A stretch of 64,000 nt of DNA from Candidatus Obscuribacterales bacterium (GCA_020634035.1 JACKCM010000005.1:124001-188000); one strand, 5' to 3'. Shown: positions 1 to 7,720, counted from the stretch's first letter. Program-made: numbers and translations. The notes: a model not told the origin generated them from the sequence alone.

Positions 1-113
1 TAACCGTCGACAACCTCTGCGAGTTAAAACTCCCGGTTGCCGTCCGTGATCTCGGAATCTCGGCTCTTTATATATTCAGCATTTATCTCTTAGTGCCGGA
101 GCCAGTTTAAGAA

Positions 114-914
114 ATGAACGACTATATCATCATCGTCAAAGTTGCCCTGGTGTTGCTCGCATTCATGATCGTCCTGCGCCTGTTCCGGGCTGCATTCAAA
201 CGGCAAGTGATCTATGAGTATCAGGTCGGGCTGCTCTACAAAAGCGGTAAATTCGACCGACAGCTCGAACCCGGCTCTCACTGGATAAACCCATTTTTTG
301 ATACTGTGCAGACAGTGGATGCCAGGGCGACCACAACCGTCATCGGTGCCCAAGAAGTTATATCATCCGATAATATCGGACTGAAGCTCAGCATCTCTGC
401 CCGGTACAGAGTGGCAGATGCCGTGAAGTACACCCATGAACACGCCAGCAGCTTCACCGAGCTGTATTCTTTGATTCAGATAGCACTGCGAAACGCGGCG
501 GCATCTACCGGGGCTGAAGCTTTTATCGAGAAGAGGAAGGACCTGGGCGCGGTGCTTCTGGCAGAGGTCAAGGATGCGGCTGAGGCGCTGGGCATTGAAG
601 TGCAGTCCGTGGATATCAAAGACGTTATGTATCCTGCCGAAATCAGAAAGATTTATTCCGAGGTAGTACGGGCGCAAAAAGAAGGTCAGGCTGCTCTCGA
701 ACGGGCCCGGGGCGAACAAGCTGCCTTGCGAAGCCTCGCCAACGCTGCCCGCATGTTAGAGAACAACCCTGCCCTCATGAACCTGCGTATTCTGCAGTCT
801 CTCTCCACCAAAGCCGCCGACGGCACTTCACCGAATATAGTGCTCGGCCTATCACAGGGACTCTTTCCTCTGGAGACCGGTGGTTCAAAAGCTCTTTCTG
901 TAGATCAGAAGTAG
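114..914 (+). CDS. SPFH/Band 7 (slipin-like) membrane protein
   Basis: The protein has 266 residues. An N-terminal hydrophobic anchor (about residues 4-24) is followed by an SPFH/Band 7 domain (about 30-205) with family-typical stretches such as GLLYKSGKFDRQLEPGSHW and the charged helical tail RAQKEGQAALERARGEQAAL. SPFH proteins oligomerise on the cytoplasmic membrane and organise protease, stress or lipid-domain complexes. No NfeD-like or protease partner follows here, so the specific role is unknown. The length is close to slipin-type members (about 250-270 residues). The ATG start lies just before the hydrophobic anchor; the upstream Shine-Dalgarno is weak. It is the last ordinary gene before the relic-rich accessory stretch. 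Confidence 0.85.
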   Translation: MNDYIIIVKVALVLLAFMIVLRLFRAAFKRQVIYEYQVGLLYKSGKFDRQLEPGSHWINPFFDTVQTVDARATTTVIGAQEVISSDNIGLKLSISARYRVADAVKYTHEHASSFTELYSLIQIALRNAAASTGAEAFIEKRKDLGAVLLAEVKDAAEALGIEVQSVDIKDVMYPAEIRKIYSEVVRAQKEGQAALERARGEQAALRSLANAARMLENNPALMNLRILQSLSTKAADGTSPNIVLGLSQGLFPLETGGSKALSVDQK

Positions 915-943
915 TTGCATCCTCGTACTTTCAGGGTGTTGTG

Positions 944-1093
944 TTAGAAGTCTTCTCTAACGCCGAAGAAGAACCATTCAGCGTTGATGGTGGCATTTTT
1001 ATTAGGCGGATCGACAAATCCATGTTGCGGTGCCGTCAGCTTCTCACTATCGCCGCCGGTGGCAAAGGTCTCTCCTGCAAGTACAGAATCCAT
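944..1093 (-). pseudogene. Duplicated 3' end of an aspartoacylase-family gene
   Basis: Reading the minus strand gives 49 residues ending in the same C-terminus (EWFFFGVREDF, then TAA) as the intact gene at 2970-3932. 41 of 49 residues match by hand alignment, beginning at the equivalent of MDSVLAGET. Nothing recognisable as the remaining gene is present next to it. The fragment and the intact 3' end are in the same orientation about 2.03 kb apart, so they form diverged direct repeats around the two genes between them. Most differences are single substitutions with no frameshift, so the copy is fairly recent or was once constrained. It has no start site or catalytic residues and is very unlikely to function. 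Confidence 0.8.
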
Positions 1094-1433
1094 TCTTTTA
1101 GATCTCTCAGTCCGGATCTACACTAACTTTTTTCCGAATCTGTCTCACTCATCCTTGGCACAAAGGGCTGACGATTTATTGCCCGCTGTTTCAATTGAAG
1201 AGTCTCGTTCTTTGCTTGAAAGCAATCAAGTTTCGGATGCAGAACCAGAATCATGTCAAGCCGAATCAAAACCACGAGAATCTGATCAAACTGATACGCC
1301 ACTTAGTGAAGAACACGCTAGAAGGTATATGTTGGCGACCATGAGGAAAAGTTGTTTACACATCACGGCAGCGCAGCTACCATTTGTTCCGATGTTATAA
1401 TGGCATAAAATTTACATGATGGAGTAAGAGATT
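1094..1433. other. Intergenic stretch without a convincing gene
   Basis: A plus-strand open frame crosses this segment (984-1400), but its first part is antisense to the aspartoacylase relic. The rest (Glu/Ser/Gln-rich) has no recognisable domain and no Shine-Dalgarno. A good ribosome-binding sequence (GGAGTAAGAG) at its right edge belongs to the next gene. Nothing else is seen. Confidence 0.5.
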
Positions 1434-2219
1434 TTGTCGCCCGAAAAATACTTCGATTTGCTTCGCCTAAGTTTTCTCCTTCCTCCCGGGCATCTGCGTA
1501 AATTGAAGGCTCGAGACTTCTTAAATATGCTCCGGCAAAATTTGCCTCAGGCTTTACCATATTCATGGCTGGAAATCTTTTACGAGACAAGATTGGAAGT
1601 GGAAGAGGAGATCGAGCGAACATTTATTGAGACTTGGGACACGGTGATCCTCTCTACTGGATATCCCGGGTTCTACTGGGGTTCGCAGGCGCCCTTTTGT
1701 GATGGTATGGTCAGGTTTACAGGTGGCTGGCCTCAGCACTCGTACAACGCTTTGTCTCCGGATTTGCTGGAGTTGCAGTTTGACCAGTCTCAGATCGCAC
1801 GAGAAGAGCCCTCGCTTCTCCCAGAAATTGTTTGTGGGTTCACGGCAATTGCTCGCAACCTCGAGGCATTCTACGCTGCAGGCTATGTTCTGAGGAATTA
1901 TTTGCTGGAGAATGGAGCGATTACTTTTGTTATTGATGTATCCGAAACCTTGCCTTCTTATAGTGACTGGTGGGATGGAATACCAAAGACCCCATGGCTG
2001 ACCTGGTTTGGTGCGGACTACAAGAGTCTTCTAAACGACTCCCTGTCTGGCTGCGAGTTGGTAACGGAGTCAACAGAGGATGGCTGTTTGCTCAGGCTGG
2101 GAGAGTTTCCTGTCTACAACGCAAATGCGAAAAAAATCTACCCACGTTTTCCAAAGGAAAAGCATTCTTCGCTTGCATTAACGCACAAGCTAGCCGACAT
2201 GCGCAGCTTGAGCAATTGA
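1434..2219 (+). CDS. Hypothetical protein
   Basis: The 261-residue protein has no domain I recognise. The TTG start is supported by GGAGTAAGAG about nine bases upstream. It is a soluble-looking, Trp/Tyr-rich protein (for example YPGFYWGSQAPFC, SDWWDGIPKTPWLTWFG) without signal peptide or membrane segment. It lies next to a convergent DUF1877 gene, and both sit between the two copies of the aspartoacylase 3' end. The size, composition and neighbourhood of SUKH and toxin-immunity genes would suit an accessory or immunity-type protein, but that is inference from context only. Confidence 0.6.
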   Translation: MSPEKYFDLLRLSFLLPPGHLRKLKARDFLNMLRQNLPQALPYSWLEIFYETRLEVEEEIERTFIETWDTVILSTGYPGFYWGSQAPFCDGMVRFTGGWPQHSYNALSPDLLELQFDQSQIAREEPSLLPEIVCGFTAIARNLEAFYAAGYVLRNYLLENGAITFVIDVSETLPSYSDWWDGIPKTPWLTWFGADYKSLLNDSLSGCELVTESTEDGCLLRLGEFPVYNANAKKIYPRFPKEKHSSLALTHKLADMRSLSN

Positions 2220-2243
2220 AATTAATCGATAATAGAGTTGCCG

Positions 2244-2732
2244 CTATTCGAGCCAAACGATTGCGCCATACGATTTTTGAGCCCCTTCCCGCAAGAATTC
2301 TTTTAGCGTCACAAAGTTGCTATACAAGTAATCAAAGTTGTCATCATCGCTACCTTGATTCCATACGCTAGGATAGATCTCATTCGAGAGCAAGGATTTC
2401 TTATCGTATTTCTTTCTCAATTCAGCCCTGTCGATCTCGGAAAGCGCAGCATTGAAGTCTTTCAACTTGTCTGGTCTAAGTGCTCTTGCCGGACCGTATC
2501 CGACATCAATGTCACCGATTGTCTCGCCACCAGAAAGAAGATAACAGTATGGTTCTTTGCCTTCCCACTGTGAGCCAGTGAGGAGATAGTGAATACCATG
2601 CCACGACTTTTCGAGCTTGGCATCGACAGCGGACTCCTCATTAAACAACCATTCTTCGATGGTGTCTGGGTCAATTATTAATTGACTAATCTGGTCATTA
2701 CTTGCGAATCGCAGATTGTACAGCATGCTCAT
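2244..2732 (-). CDS. DUF1877 (YfbM-like) family protein
   Basis: The 162-residue protein follows the DUF1877/YfbM pattern closely: an N-terminal MLYNLRFASNDQISQLI, then LEKSWHGIHYLLTG, then GGETIGDIDVGYGPARAL, then the acidic aromatic C-terminus DYLYSNFVTLKEFLREGA. This domain is a small soluble alpha/beta fold of unknown biochemical function, often found near polymorphic-toxin loci and proposed as an immunity-type module. The length is typical (about 150-170). Its upstream side carries two copies of a palindromic CCCGACA/TGTCGGG repeat that could be its operator. It converges on the hypothetical gene at 1434-2219, with 24 bases between the two stops. Confidence 0.82.
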   Translation of the reverse strand: MSMLYNLRFASNDQISQLIIDPDTIEEWLFNEESAVDAKLEKSWHGIHYLLTGSQWEGKEPYCYLLSGGETIGDIDVGYGPARALRPDKLKDFNAALSEIDRAELRKKYDKKSLLSNEIYPSVWNQGSDDDNFDYLYSNFVTLKEFLREGAQKSYGAIVWLE

Positions 2733-2805
2733 GGCAACACCCTCTTTTTTCTTTGTCTAGTATTCTCATCAAGCCTTTTGCAACACTACCTTCACTTCTT
2801 TGGGC

Positions 2806-2901
2806 AATCCCGACAAAATGTCGGGAATAATGTCGGGATTTAATTAATCCCTGGCAATATCGGTTAAATCCCGACAAAATGTCGGGGAAAGTGTCGGGAT
2901 A
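2806..2901. repeat. Two copies of a 35-bp palindrome-containing repeat
   Basis: Copy 1 (2806-2840) and copy 2 (2867-2901) each hold CCCGACA-AAA-TGTCGGG followed by a five-base spacer and a further TGTCGGGAT half-site. The copies are 61 bp apart start to start, about six helical turns. The block lies between the start of the DUF1877 gene and the stop of the aspartoacylase gene, both leftward. It could be an operator for the DUF1877 gene, a hairpin terminator for the aspartoacylase gene, or the remains of a small inverted-repeat element. There is no T-run, so a terminator is the weakest choice. Confidence 0.7.
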
Positions 2902-2969
2902 TCTCTAGAGCGCTGCAAATGCCACAGTATCTCGACAGGTTGTTCGATTCTCATGCCCCAAACGTTTTG

Positions 2970-3932
2970 TTAGAAGTCTTCTCGGACCCCGAAGAAGAAC
3001 CATTCATCGTAGATGGTGGCATTTTTATTGGGCAGGACGATAAATCCATCTTGCGGTGCTGTCAGCTTCTCACCATCGCCACCGGTGGCAATGGTCTCTC
3101 CAGCTAGGACAGAATCCATGTTTATCCAGTCTTTTGCAAATTCTCCGTCTTTGGTCTTGAATTGCACATACTTTAGCTTGATGCTGTACTGCTCGCCGCC
3201 CATGACGCCAGGTTCGAAGAGCGCTTCTTCGATATCGGCGATGTCCAACATCTTGAGCACATTAAGAGTAGCCTGATAACCTATGTCAGCCGCATCAGGA
3301 TTGTGATGATGACCGCATTCCAGCGTTATGGAATACATGCCGTTCTCGGGCAGCCGCGCATAATTGACTGTTCCCTGTCCGGTGCGGGCATCCTCATGGG
3401 TCTTGTCGTCTTTGACGACCTCTCCCCAGCCGTATATAAGCCTGGCGACGCCCAGTGATTTCGCGAAGGCTTTGTAGTCTTCCGACATCTCGCCGCCCAG
3501 AATGGCAAAGGCATTTCCGTTTGCCGTATAAGAATGGAGGTCGAGGAAGTATCCGCCCCGCTTTTGCAGAAGGGGCGCAAGCACATTGGCGAAGCGGTGC
3601 TCCTGGCAGGTGATTTCTTCTGCTTCGCGAGGATAGAAAGCGCGGTTTAGATTGTGGCTTACGAAGCGTGTTTTCTGCGCGAAAGCAAGCGGATTTGCAA
3701 CGGGCACGCAGGTGAAAACGCCGGCTTTGATTCTTATCTTTTCGTCTTTTATATTCTGAAGAATACGATCGAGAGCCACCGAGCCGCAGAATTCGTTGCC
3801 GTGAACACTGCCAAAGACGGTGAAATCCTCACCGCGCTCCTTCCCTTGTACCGTATGAACAGTGATGCCTTCTTTTTCGTATGTTTCCATGGTGGCGACC
3901 CAGTATCTTTGTTGTTTTTCTTCTTTTATCAA
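2970..3932 (-). CDS. Succinylglutamate desuccinylase/aspartoacylase-family zinc hydrolase
   Basis: The 320-residue protein has the M14-like zinc carboxypeptidase fold. GSVHGNEFCG supplies the first zinc His and Glu, FLDLHS the third zinc His, and the late ITLECGHH the catalytic Glu. The family removes acyl groups from N-acyl amino acids (succinylglutamate, N-acetylaspartate) or modified small molecules; the substrate cannot be told here. The length is typical (300-340). The long frame starts with TTG; an ATG at 3890 (METYEKEG) would remove 14 residues outside the conserved fold, and neither start has a clear Shine-Dalgarno. No arginine-catabolism genes are nearby. Its last 49 codons are duplicated at 944-1093. 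Confidence 0.85.
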   Translation of the reverse strand: MIKEEKQQRYWVATMETYEKEGITVHTVQGKERGEDFTVFGSVHGNEFCGSVALDRILQNIKDEKIRIKAGVFTCVPVANPLAFAQKTRFVSHNLNRAFYPREAEEITCQEHRFANVLAPLLQKRGGYFLDLHSYTANGNAFAILGGEMSEDYKAFAKSLGVARLIYGWGEVVKDDKTHEDARTGQGTVNYARLPENGMYSITLECGHHHNPDAADIGYQATLNVLKMLDIADIEEALFEPGVMGGEQYSIKLKYVQFKTKDGEFAKDWINMDSVLAGETIATGGDGEKLTAPQDGFIVLPNKNATIYDEWFFFGVREDF

Positions 3933-4099
3933 TTCGCAAGTAGCTGAGTATTTTTCGGGATAGCATACACCAAGTCCGGGTCATAAGCCCGGATGCGAAG
4001 TGCCATAAGGCGATAAAGTAAAGAGAGCATGTGGTTTCAGGGTCTCTTTGACGACTTTTTTGAAAAGAGCTACAAATAACTTAAAAGTTAGCGTAAAAT

Positions 4100-4178
4100 G
4101 CTACTATAAAAGTAGCGTATAAGGCGAAAGTTTAAGTATCACTTAAATATGTGCTAGAATAGCTACTGAATCGGTAGC
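4100..4178. promoter_or_regulatory. Two-site inverted-repeat operator/promoter of the abiE pair
   Basis: Site 1 (4100-4116) is a perfect inverted repeat, GCTACT-N5-AGTAGC. Site 2 (4162-4178) is the same sequence with one mismatch, GCTACT-N5-GGTAGC. Their centres are 62 bp apart, and site 2 lies 22 bases before the abiEi start. A -10-like TAGAAT preceded by TGC (4152-4160) lies between them. Characterised AbiEi antitoxins autoregulate by binding two inverted repeats in their own promoter, so the arrangement fits. Occupancy is inferred. Confidence 0.75.
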
Positions 4179-4199
4179 GATATAGGTTAAAGATTAAGT

Positions 4200-5039
4200 A
4201 TGGCAATCGGAAAAACTGACTTTCGAGAACATGGCAGACGGCTGAGTCCGGTACTGTCGAAAATCATACTTCAGTCAGAAGAAGAGAACCTCCATATTCT
4301 TACTCCGAACGACTTTGTCAACTATTACAGCTGCTCGCATTCTTATGCACGGAAAATGATCGCTGAGCTAGTTGATAATGGCTGGCTGCTTCGCGTTGGT
4401 CCCGGCGAGTATCAATTACTTTCAGCCAAGACCGGTCTCGACCCATATCCTACCCTAGACAAGTTTGTCCTGGCGGGACAGTTGAGCCCGAATGGCTTTA
4501 TCGCCTTTGGTTCTGCCGCAGAATATCACGGTCTTACCAATCAGCTATTTCAAACAGTAACGGTAGCGACTCTAAAAAGAACAAGCGTCCGAGATGCCCC
4601 TCCCGTCAGAATTGAGTACATACACATAAAGAAAGAAAATTTCGTTGGAGTTGCGAAGAGCACCAAGGCACCAAATATGATGGTTGCGGATATTGATCGT
4701 ACTTTAATTGACTCTATACTTCGTCCAGAGCTTTGTGGTGGAATATCAGATGTTCTGGAAATCTATCGACGTGGAAGATCGCGGATAAATCTTTCGAAGG
4801 TTCTGGAATATCTACCTACCTACGGATCCAAGAGTCTTGTGCAGAGAGTCGCCTACATGATCGAACTTGTTGGAGTTAAATTGTCCACAGAACATGAAAC
4901 CGCTTTGCAGAACATGAGCAGTGGAAACGTTGCTTACCTGTTTTCACGTCGCAAGTTCGGGGAAGCCCCTTCTTCCTCTTATAGCAATAAGTGGAGACTC
5001 GCTATCAACGCTCCTGGATTTCTGAATGATGATAAATAG
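4200..5039 (+). CDS. abiEi: Type IV TA antitoxin, AbiEi family
   Basis: The 279-residue protein has an N-terminal winged-helix-like region (about 1-85; LTPNDFVNYYSCSHSYARKM and GWLLRVGPGEYQLL) and the AbiEi core FIAFGSAAEYHGL. The characteristic VADIDRTLIDSI follows near residue 160. AbiEi represses its own operon and counteracts AbiEii, a nucleotidyltransferase-fold toxin that stops growth, usually during phage infection (abortive infection). The toxin gene begins five bases after this stop, indicating one transcript. Two inverted repeats upstream fit autoregulation. The length matches longer AbiEi members with a C-terminal antitoxin domain. Confidence 0.88.
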   Translation: MAIGKTDFREHGRRLSPVLSKIILQSEEENLHILTPNDFVNYYSCSHSYARKMIAELVDNGWLLRVGPGEYQLLSAKTGLDPYPTLDKFVLAGQLSPNGFIAFGSAAEYHGLTNQLFQTVTVATLKRTSVRDAPPVRIEYIHIKKENFVGVAKSTKAPNMMVADIDRTLIDSILRPELCGGISDVLEIYRRGRSRINLSKVLEYLPTYGSKSLVQRVAYMIELVGVKLSTEHETALQNMSSGNVAYLFSRRKFGEAPSSSYSNKWRLAINAPGFLNDDK

Positions 5040-5044
5040 CGCAC

Positions 5045-6019
5045 ATGATACCAGCAAATATCTTAGGTAGAGTTGTTCATTCTTCCGGAGTTCAGGATGA
5101 GACTCTTGTTCGCTTGGATGTCCTTTCTGTCTATTTACTCGAAAGGCTCAATGAGACTGGTTTGCTCGACCATATGTGCTTTAAAGGCGGAATTTCTCTA
5201 CGCAAGGTATTTGCTCGTCAGCCTAGTCGATTCTCCCGCGACGTTGACTTCGTTGACTCTTCATACGAACAGCTTACCGATACCGGTCTACGTGTAGAAG
5301 ACTACTATATCAAGGTACTAGAAGGTTTCGATAATCAAACAGTACACGACATTTTATGGAAAGTAAAAAACATCGATGATGAATCTCTTCATGCTCCCAG
5401 CCTCAGGATTGATGTACATTTCTTTATCTATGATGACCGCCCGGATGACCACTGGGAGCGCCGAACTGATAATGTCCTTTCAATCGAATGTAGTTTCAGA
5501 CGCCCTATTTACCTTAAGCCACAGTTGCGTCAATTGCGAAATGAGAGCTGGTTTCGTCAACTTGAATTCGAACCATCTCCAGTACCAGTACTCCAGACCG
5601 AAGAGGCCATCGCAGAGAAGATAAGAGCTGCTTTCCAGAGGAGCAATCCGAGAGATATATTTGACCTTCATCAGTATGGCCAACTTACCTTTAGAGAAGA
5701 GTTGGTTCGAAAACTTACCGTACTAAAATGTTGGCAAGACAGAGGGACCTACGATGGTCCGAGCAACTTTAACGCTGATGAACTCTTGGGCAAGCTACGT
5801 CTCGAAAATTATCCATGGGAGCGTCTTCGGGCTCAGGTGTCCAACCATGCTTGGATTGAACCCGGGAGGTTACTCGACAGTCTCAGAAATCGATACAACT
5901 TCATCACGGACTTGGGTGAACAAGAGCTTGTACTCTGCAATGACAGAGGTCAAAGCCAGCAACCACTGCATGATAATCTCTGGGAAGAATGTAGAAACCT
6001 TCATGACGAGCGAGAATGA
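5045..6019 (+). CDS. abiEii: Type IV TA toxin, AbiEii nucleotidyltransferase
   Basis: The 324-residue protein has the AbiEii/DUF1814 nucleotidyltransferase motifs. Motif I is KGGISLRK (residues 47-54), motif II is SRDVDFV with Asp66 and Asp68, and a later Lys plus RDIFDLHQY supply motifs III and IV. The active-site residues appear intact, so the toxin should be competent. AbiEii-type toxins transfer nucleotides to target RNA or protein and cause reversible growth arrest; related enzymes add nucleotides to tRNA acceptor stems. It is coupled to abiEi with a five-base gap. A perfect 12-bp inverted repeat lies about 40 bp downstream. Confidence 0.88.
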   Translation: MIPANILGRVVHSSGVQDETLVRLDVLSVYLLERLNETGLLDHMCFKGGISLRKVFARQPSRFSRDVDFVDSSYEQLTDTGLRVEDYYIKVLEGFDNQTVHDILWKVKNIDDESLHAPSLRIDVHFFIYDDRPDDHWERRTDNVLSIECSFRRPIYLKPQLRQLRNESWFRQLEFEPSPVPVLQTEEAIAEKIRAAFQRSNPRDIFDLHQYGQLTFREELVRKLTVLKCWQDRGTYDGPSNFNADELLGKLRLENYPWERLRAQVSNHAWIEPGRLLDSLRNRYNFITDLGEQELVLCNDRGQSQQPLHDNLWEECRNLHDERE

Positions 6020-6039
6020 CAGCGCATTTTTCTAATTAG

Positions 6040-6086
6040 TTGCGCATAACTGACCATAATTGCGCATAAATAGGTTATGCGCAATT
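6040..6086. repeat. Xer/dif-like palindrome or terminator after abiE
   Basis: AATTGCGCATAA (6058-6069) and TTATGCGCAATT (6075-6086) form a perfect 12-bp inverted repeat around five bases. A third arm, TGCGCATAAC (6041-6050), is also complementary to GTTATGCGCA (6074-6083). The CATAA-N5-TTATG core resembles Xer/tyrosine-recombinase sites (the dif XerC arm contains TGCGCATAA), although dif has a six-base centre. It also works as an AT-flanked hairpin terminator for abiEii. No recombinase gene is in the window. Confidence 0.6.
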
Positions 6087-6110
6087 ATTTCATTTGACCG
6101 TGATCGGCCG

Positions 6111-6454
6111 TTACTCTTCCAAGCCTTCCGGCACTAGGATCCACTTTTCGTCTATCCACTGTTTCTTTATGGTGCTGCTATCGCCAGGTTTTTCCAACCG
6201 GTGTTTTGACTTTCTTTCTTTGTACTCATCTTCTTCGGGCTTCAGAGTGTAGCTATTGTCTCCCCGGGCGCCACCTTTGAGCCATCCAGTGATCTTGACA
6301 CATATCTCTCCGTTCTCTTGAAGGGCTGCCCACTGCGAAGTGCCCCTTTCTCAATTATCAATATTGAGTCATTTGCATCTATGGATGGCATCTCTACTTT
6401 GATATCCGGATCTTCTTTGTCCATCAGTTCGTTGTAATTTACTTTCTCGCTCAT
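6111..6454 (-). pseudogene. Small gene split by a frameshift in a G run
   Basis: The frame beginning MSEKVNYNELMDKEDPD stays open for 70 codons, but its last half looks unnatural. At the G4 run (plus-strand C4 at 6343-6346) a -1 shift enters a frame reading SQWAALQENGEICVKITGWL and ending KQWIDEKWILVPEGLEE before TAA at 6111. One extra G would restore a single protein of about 114 residues. The ending matches two other tails in this neighbourhood (6754-6893 and 7669-7720), which supports the shifted frame as the original one. The cause may be a true frameshift mutation or a homopolymer sequencing error. No known domain was recognised. Confidence 0.65.
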
Positions 6455-6488
6455 TTGTTGAGTCTACACAGGGTTCAGACCAGTACCA

Positions 6489-6743
6489 TTAGTCATGGTC
6501 GATGACGTTCACTTTTGTATTGCCATCTGAATAACGATAGTATTGAGCGAGCTTGCCTGGAGACAGTTCGGGAAACTTTTCCATTACGCTGTCGAGCATC
6601 TTTTGGTAGTGTGGGTTGTCTTTTGCGTATGAATAGCTCTGCTGACCGTTGTAGCATACATTCACCTGCAGCGTATCCTCATCAATACTTGCGGTTTCCC
6701 AATATTCAATAGTTGGTTTGCTCACTTCCGCCACTATTTCCAT
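6489..6743 (-). CDS. Hypothetical small protein
   Basis: The 84-residue protein is acidic and Tyr-rich (CYNGQQSYSYAKDNPHYQKML), with no membrane segment or signal peptide. A GAAAGAG stretch precedes the ATG. It lies between two decayed members of the W-x-D-E-x-W tail family and reads in the same direction. No family is recognised. Its place beside a SUKH gene and toxin-immunity genes hints at an immunity-like accessory role, which is not shown by the sequence. Confidence 0.5.
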   Translation of the reverse strand: MEIVAEVSKPTIEYWETASIDEDTLQVNVCYNGQQSYSYAKDNPHYQKMLDSVMEKFPELSPGKLAQYYRYSDGNTKVNVIDHD

Positions 6744-6753
6744 TACTCTTTCG

Positions 6754-6893
6754 CTAAACAGTCCTTACGCCTTCAGACTCCAGAACCCACTTCTCATCGA
6801 TCCATCTATATTGCTTGCAGTAAGAATTCCCGGGTTTATTTAAATGGAAGGACTTGCAAAAATATTCAGGTGTTTTTCATTAATCTCAGCCAT
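6754..6893 (-). pseudogene. Internally deleted paralog with W-x-D-E-x-W tail
   Basis: A strong Shine-Dalgarno (GGAG five bases before ATG at 6893) starts MAEINEKHLNIFASPSI and then a stop. A different frame then reads KPGNSYCKQYRWIDEKWVLE and ends at TAG (6754). Start and tail are both recognisable but out of frame, as expected after an internal deletion. The tail matches KPGDSSTIKKQWIDEKWIL at the end of the frameshifted gene at 6111-6454. Confidence 0.6.
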
Positions 6894-7053
6894 AGTTACT
6901 CCGCTTCTAAAGTTTAGTTCGAAATACGGCTCGGTAGCAATACGATAACATGACTTTAGTCGCAGCAACTTTCACAGACTTTCTAAATCGGCTCGTACTT
7001 GATCCCCGCGACGAAGGATGAACAATGCAAGAATACTCGGAGGCAGGTAGGAA

Positions 7054-7527
7054 GTGAGTAAATATACGGCTAGCCAGCTAGTCAAGATAATGCAAGAAGC
7101 AGGCATGGACAAAGAGGCTGATTTCGAAGGGTGCAGCAGCGAAGAGATCGCCGCGATGGAAGAACAGCTCCACATAAAACTGCCCAGGGCTTATTGTGAT
7201 TTCTTGTCGGTCTTCGGAAAGACCACAGGTCGATTGTTCAATGATGTGATCTTTTTCTATCCAGATATCCTGGAATTCGGTTATTTAATACCTGATTCAT
7301 TCGGAACTGTTGAGCGATCTAAGAACCATTATGTCTTCTTATTTCGAGACTCTCTATGCTTGTACTTCGATACCACTGCCGGTAGCGACCCTCCAGTCTA
7401 TAGATTTATCAAGGAAGAAGACTCTTCGCCAGATAAAGTCTTCGATTCATTCACCGAATGGCTGAACGACTACATTGTTAAAGACACCGAAGGATACAAG
7501 CTATACAGCGACCGAGAGAGCATCTAA
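7054..7527 (+). CDS. SMI1/KNR4 (SUKH) family protein
   Basis: The 157-residue protein has the SUKH signature: GCSSEEIAAMEEQLHIKLPR followed by AYCDFLSVFGKTTG near the N-terminus, and a C-terminal FDSFTEWLNDYI helix. SUKH proteins are the commonest immunity proteins of polymorphic and contact-dependent toxin systems, binding and neutralising a specific toxin domain. The GTG start follows a purine-rich GGAGGCAGGTAGGA sequence. No cognate toxin is adjacent on this strand; the nearest toxin-like gene is at 8192-10276 on the other strand and already has its own downstream partner. It may be an orphan immunity gene. Confidence 0.85.
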   Translation: MSKYTASQLVKIMQEAGMDKEADFEGCSSEEIAAMEEQLHIKLPRAYCDFLSVFGKTTGRLFNDVIFFYPDILEFGYLIPDSFGTVERSKNHYVFLFRDSLCLYFDTTAGSDPPVYRFIKEEDSSPDKVFDSFTEWLNDYIVKDTEGYKLYSDRESI

Positions 7528-7668
7528 CTCGAGCAAGTGATCCCATGCTATTTGTCGTCGTTGGACGCCTTTATTCGAGCTCTGATTTTTGCCTTTTGCT
7601 GAGCCTTTTCATTCATTCGCTGCGCCTCACCAAAATCTGTCCAGTGGTTCAAAGCTCAGATTCACCGC

Positions 7669-7720
7669 TTAAGACGTCAGAACCCAACTCTCGTCGAGCC
7701 ATCTGAATTAGCAGTCCCTC
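7669..7720 (-). pseudogene. Third relic of the W-x-D-E-x-W tail
   Basis: The minus strand reads FRWLDESWVLTS then TAA at 7669-7671, preceded in frame by a stop in GAC-TGC-TAA. This aligns with YRWIDEKWVLES of the 6754-6893 relic, including the TGC-x-A-A nucleotides before it. Only the last dozen or so codons survive. It marks a third copy of the small-gene family in this 1.6-kb stretch. Confidence 0.5.

Noticed and set aside
984..1400. Plus-strand 138-codon open frame
   Set aside because: Its first third is antisense to the aspartoacylase relic, and the rest has no ribosome-binding site or domain.
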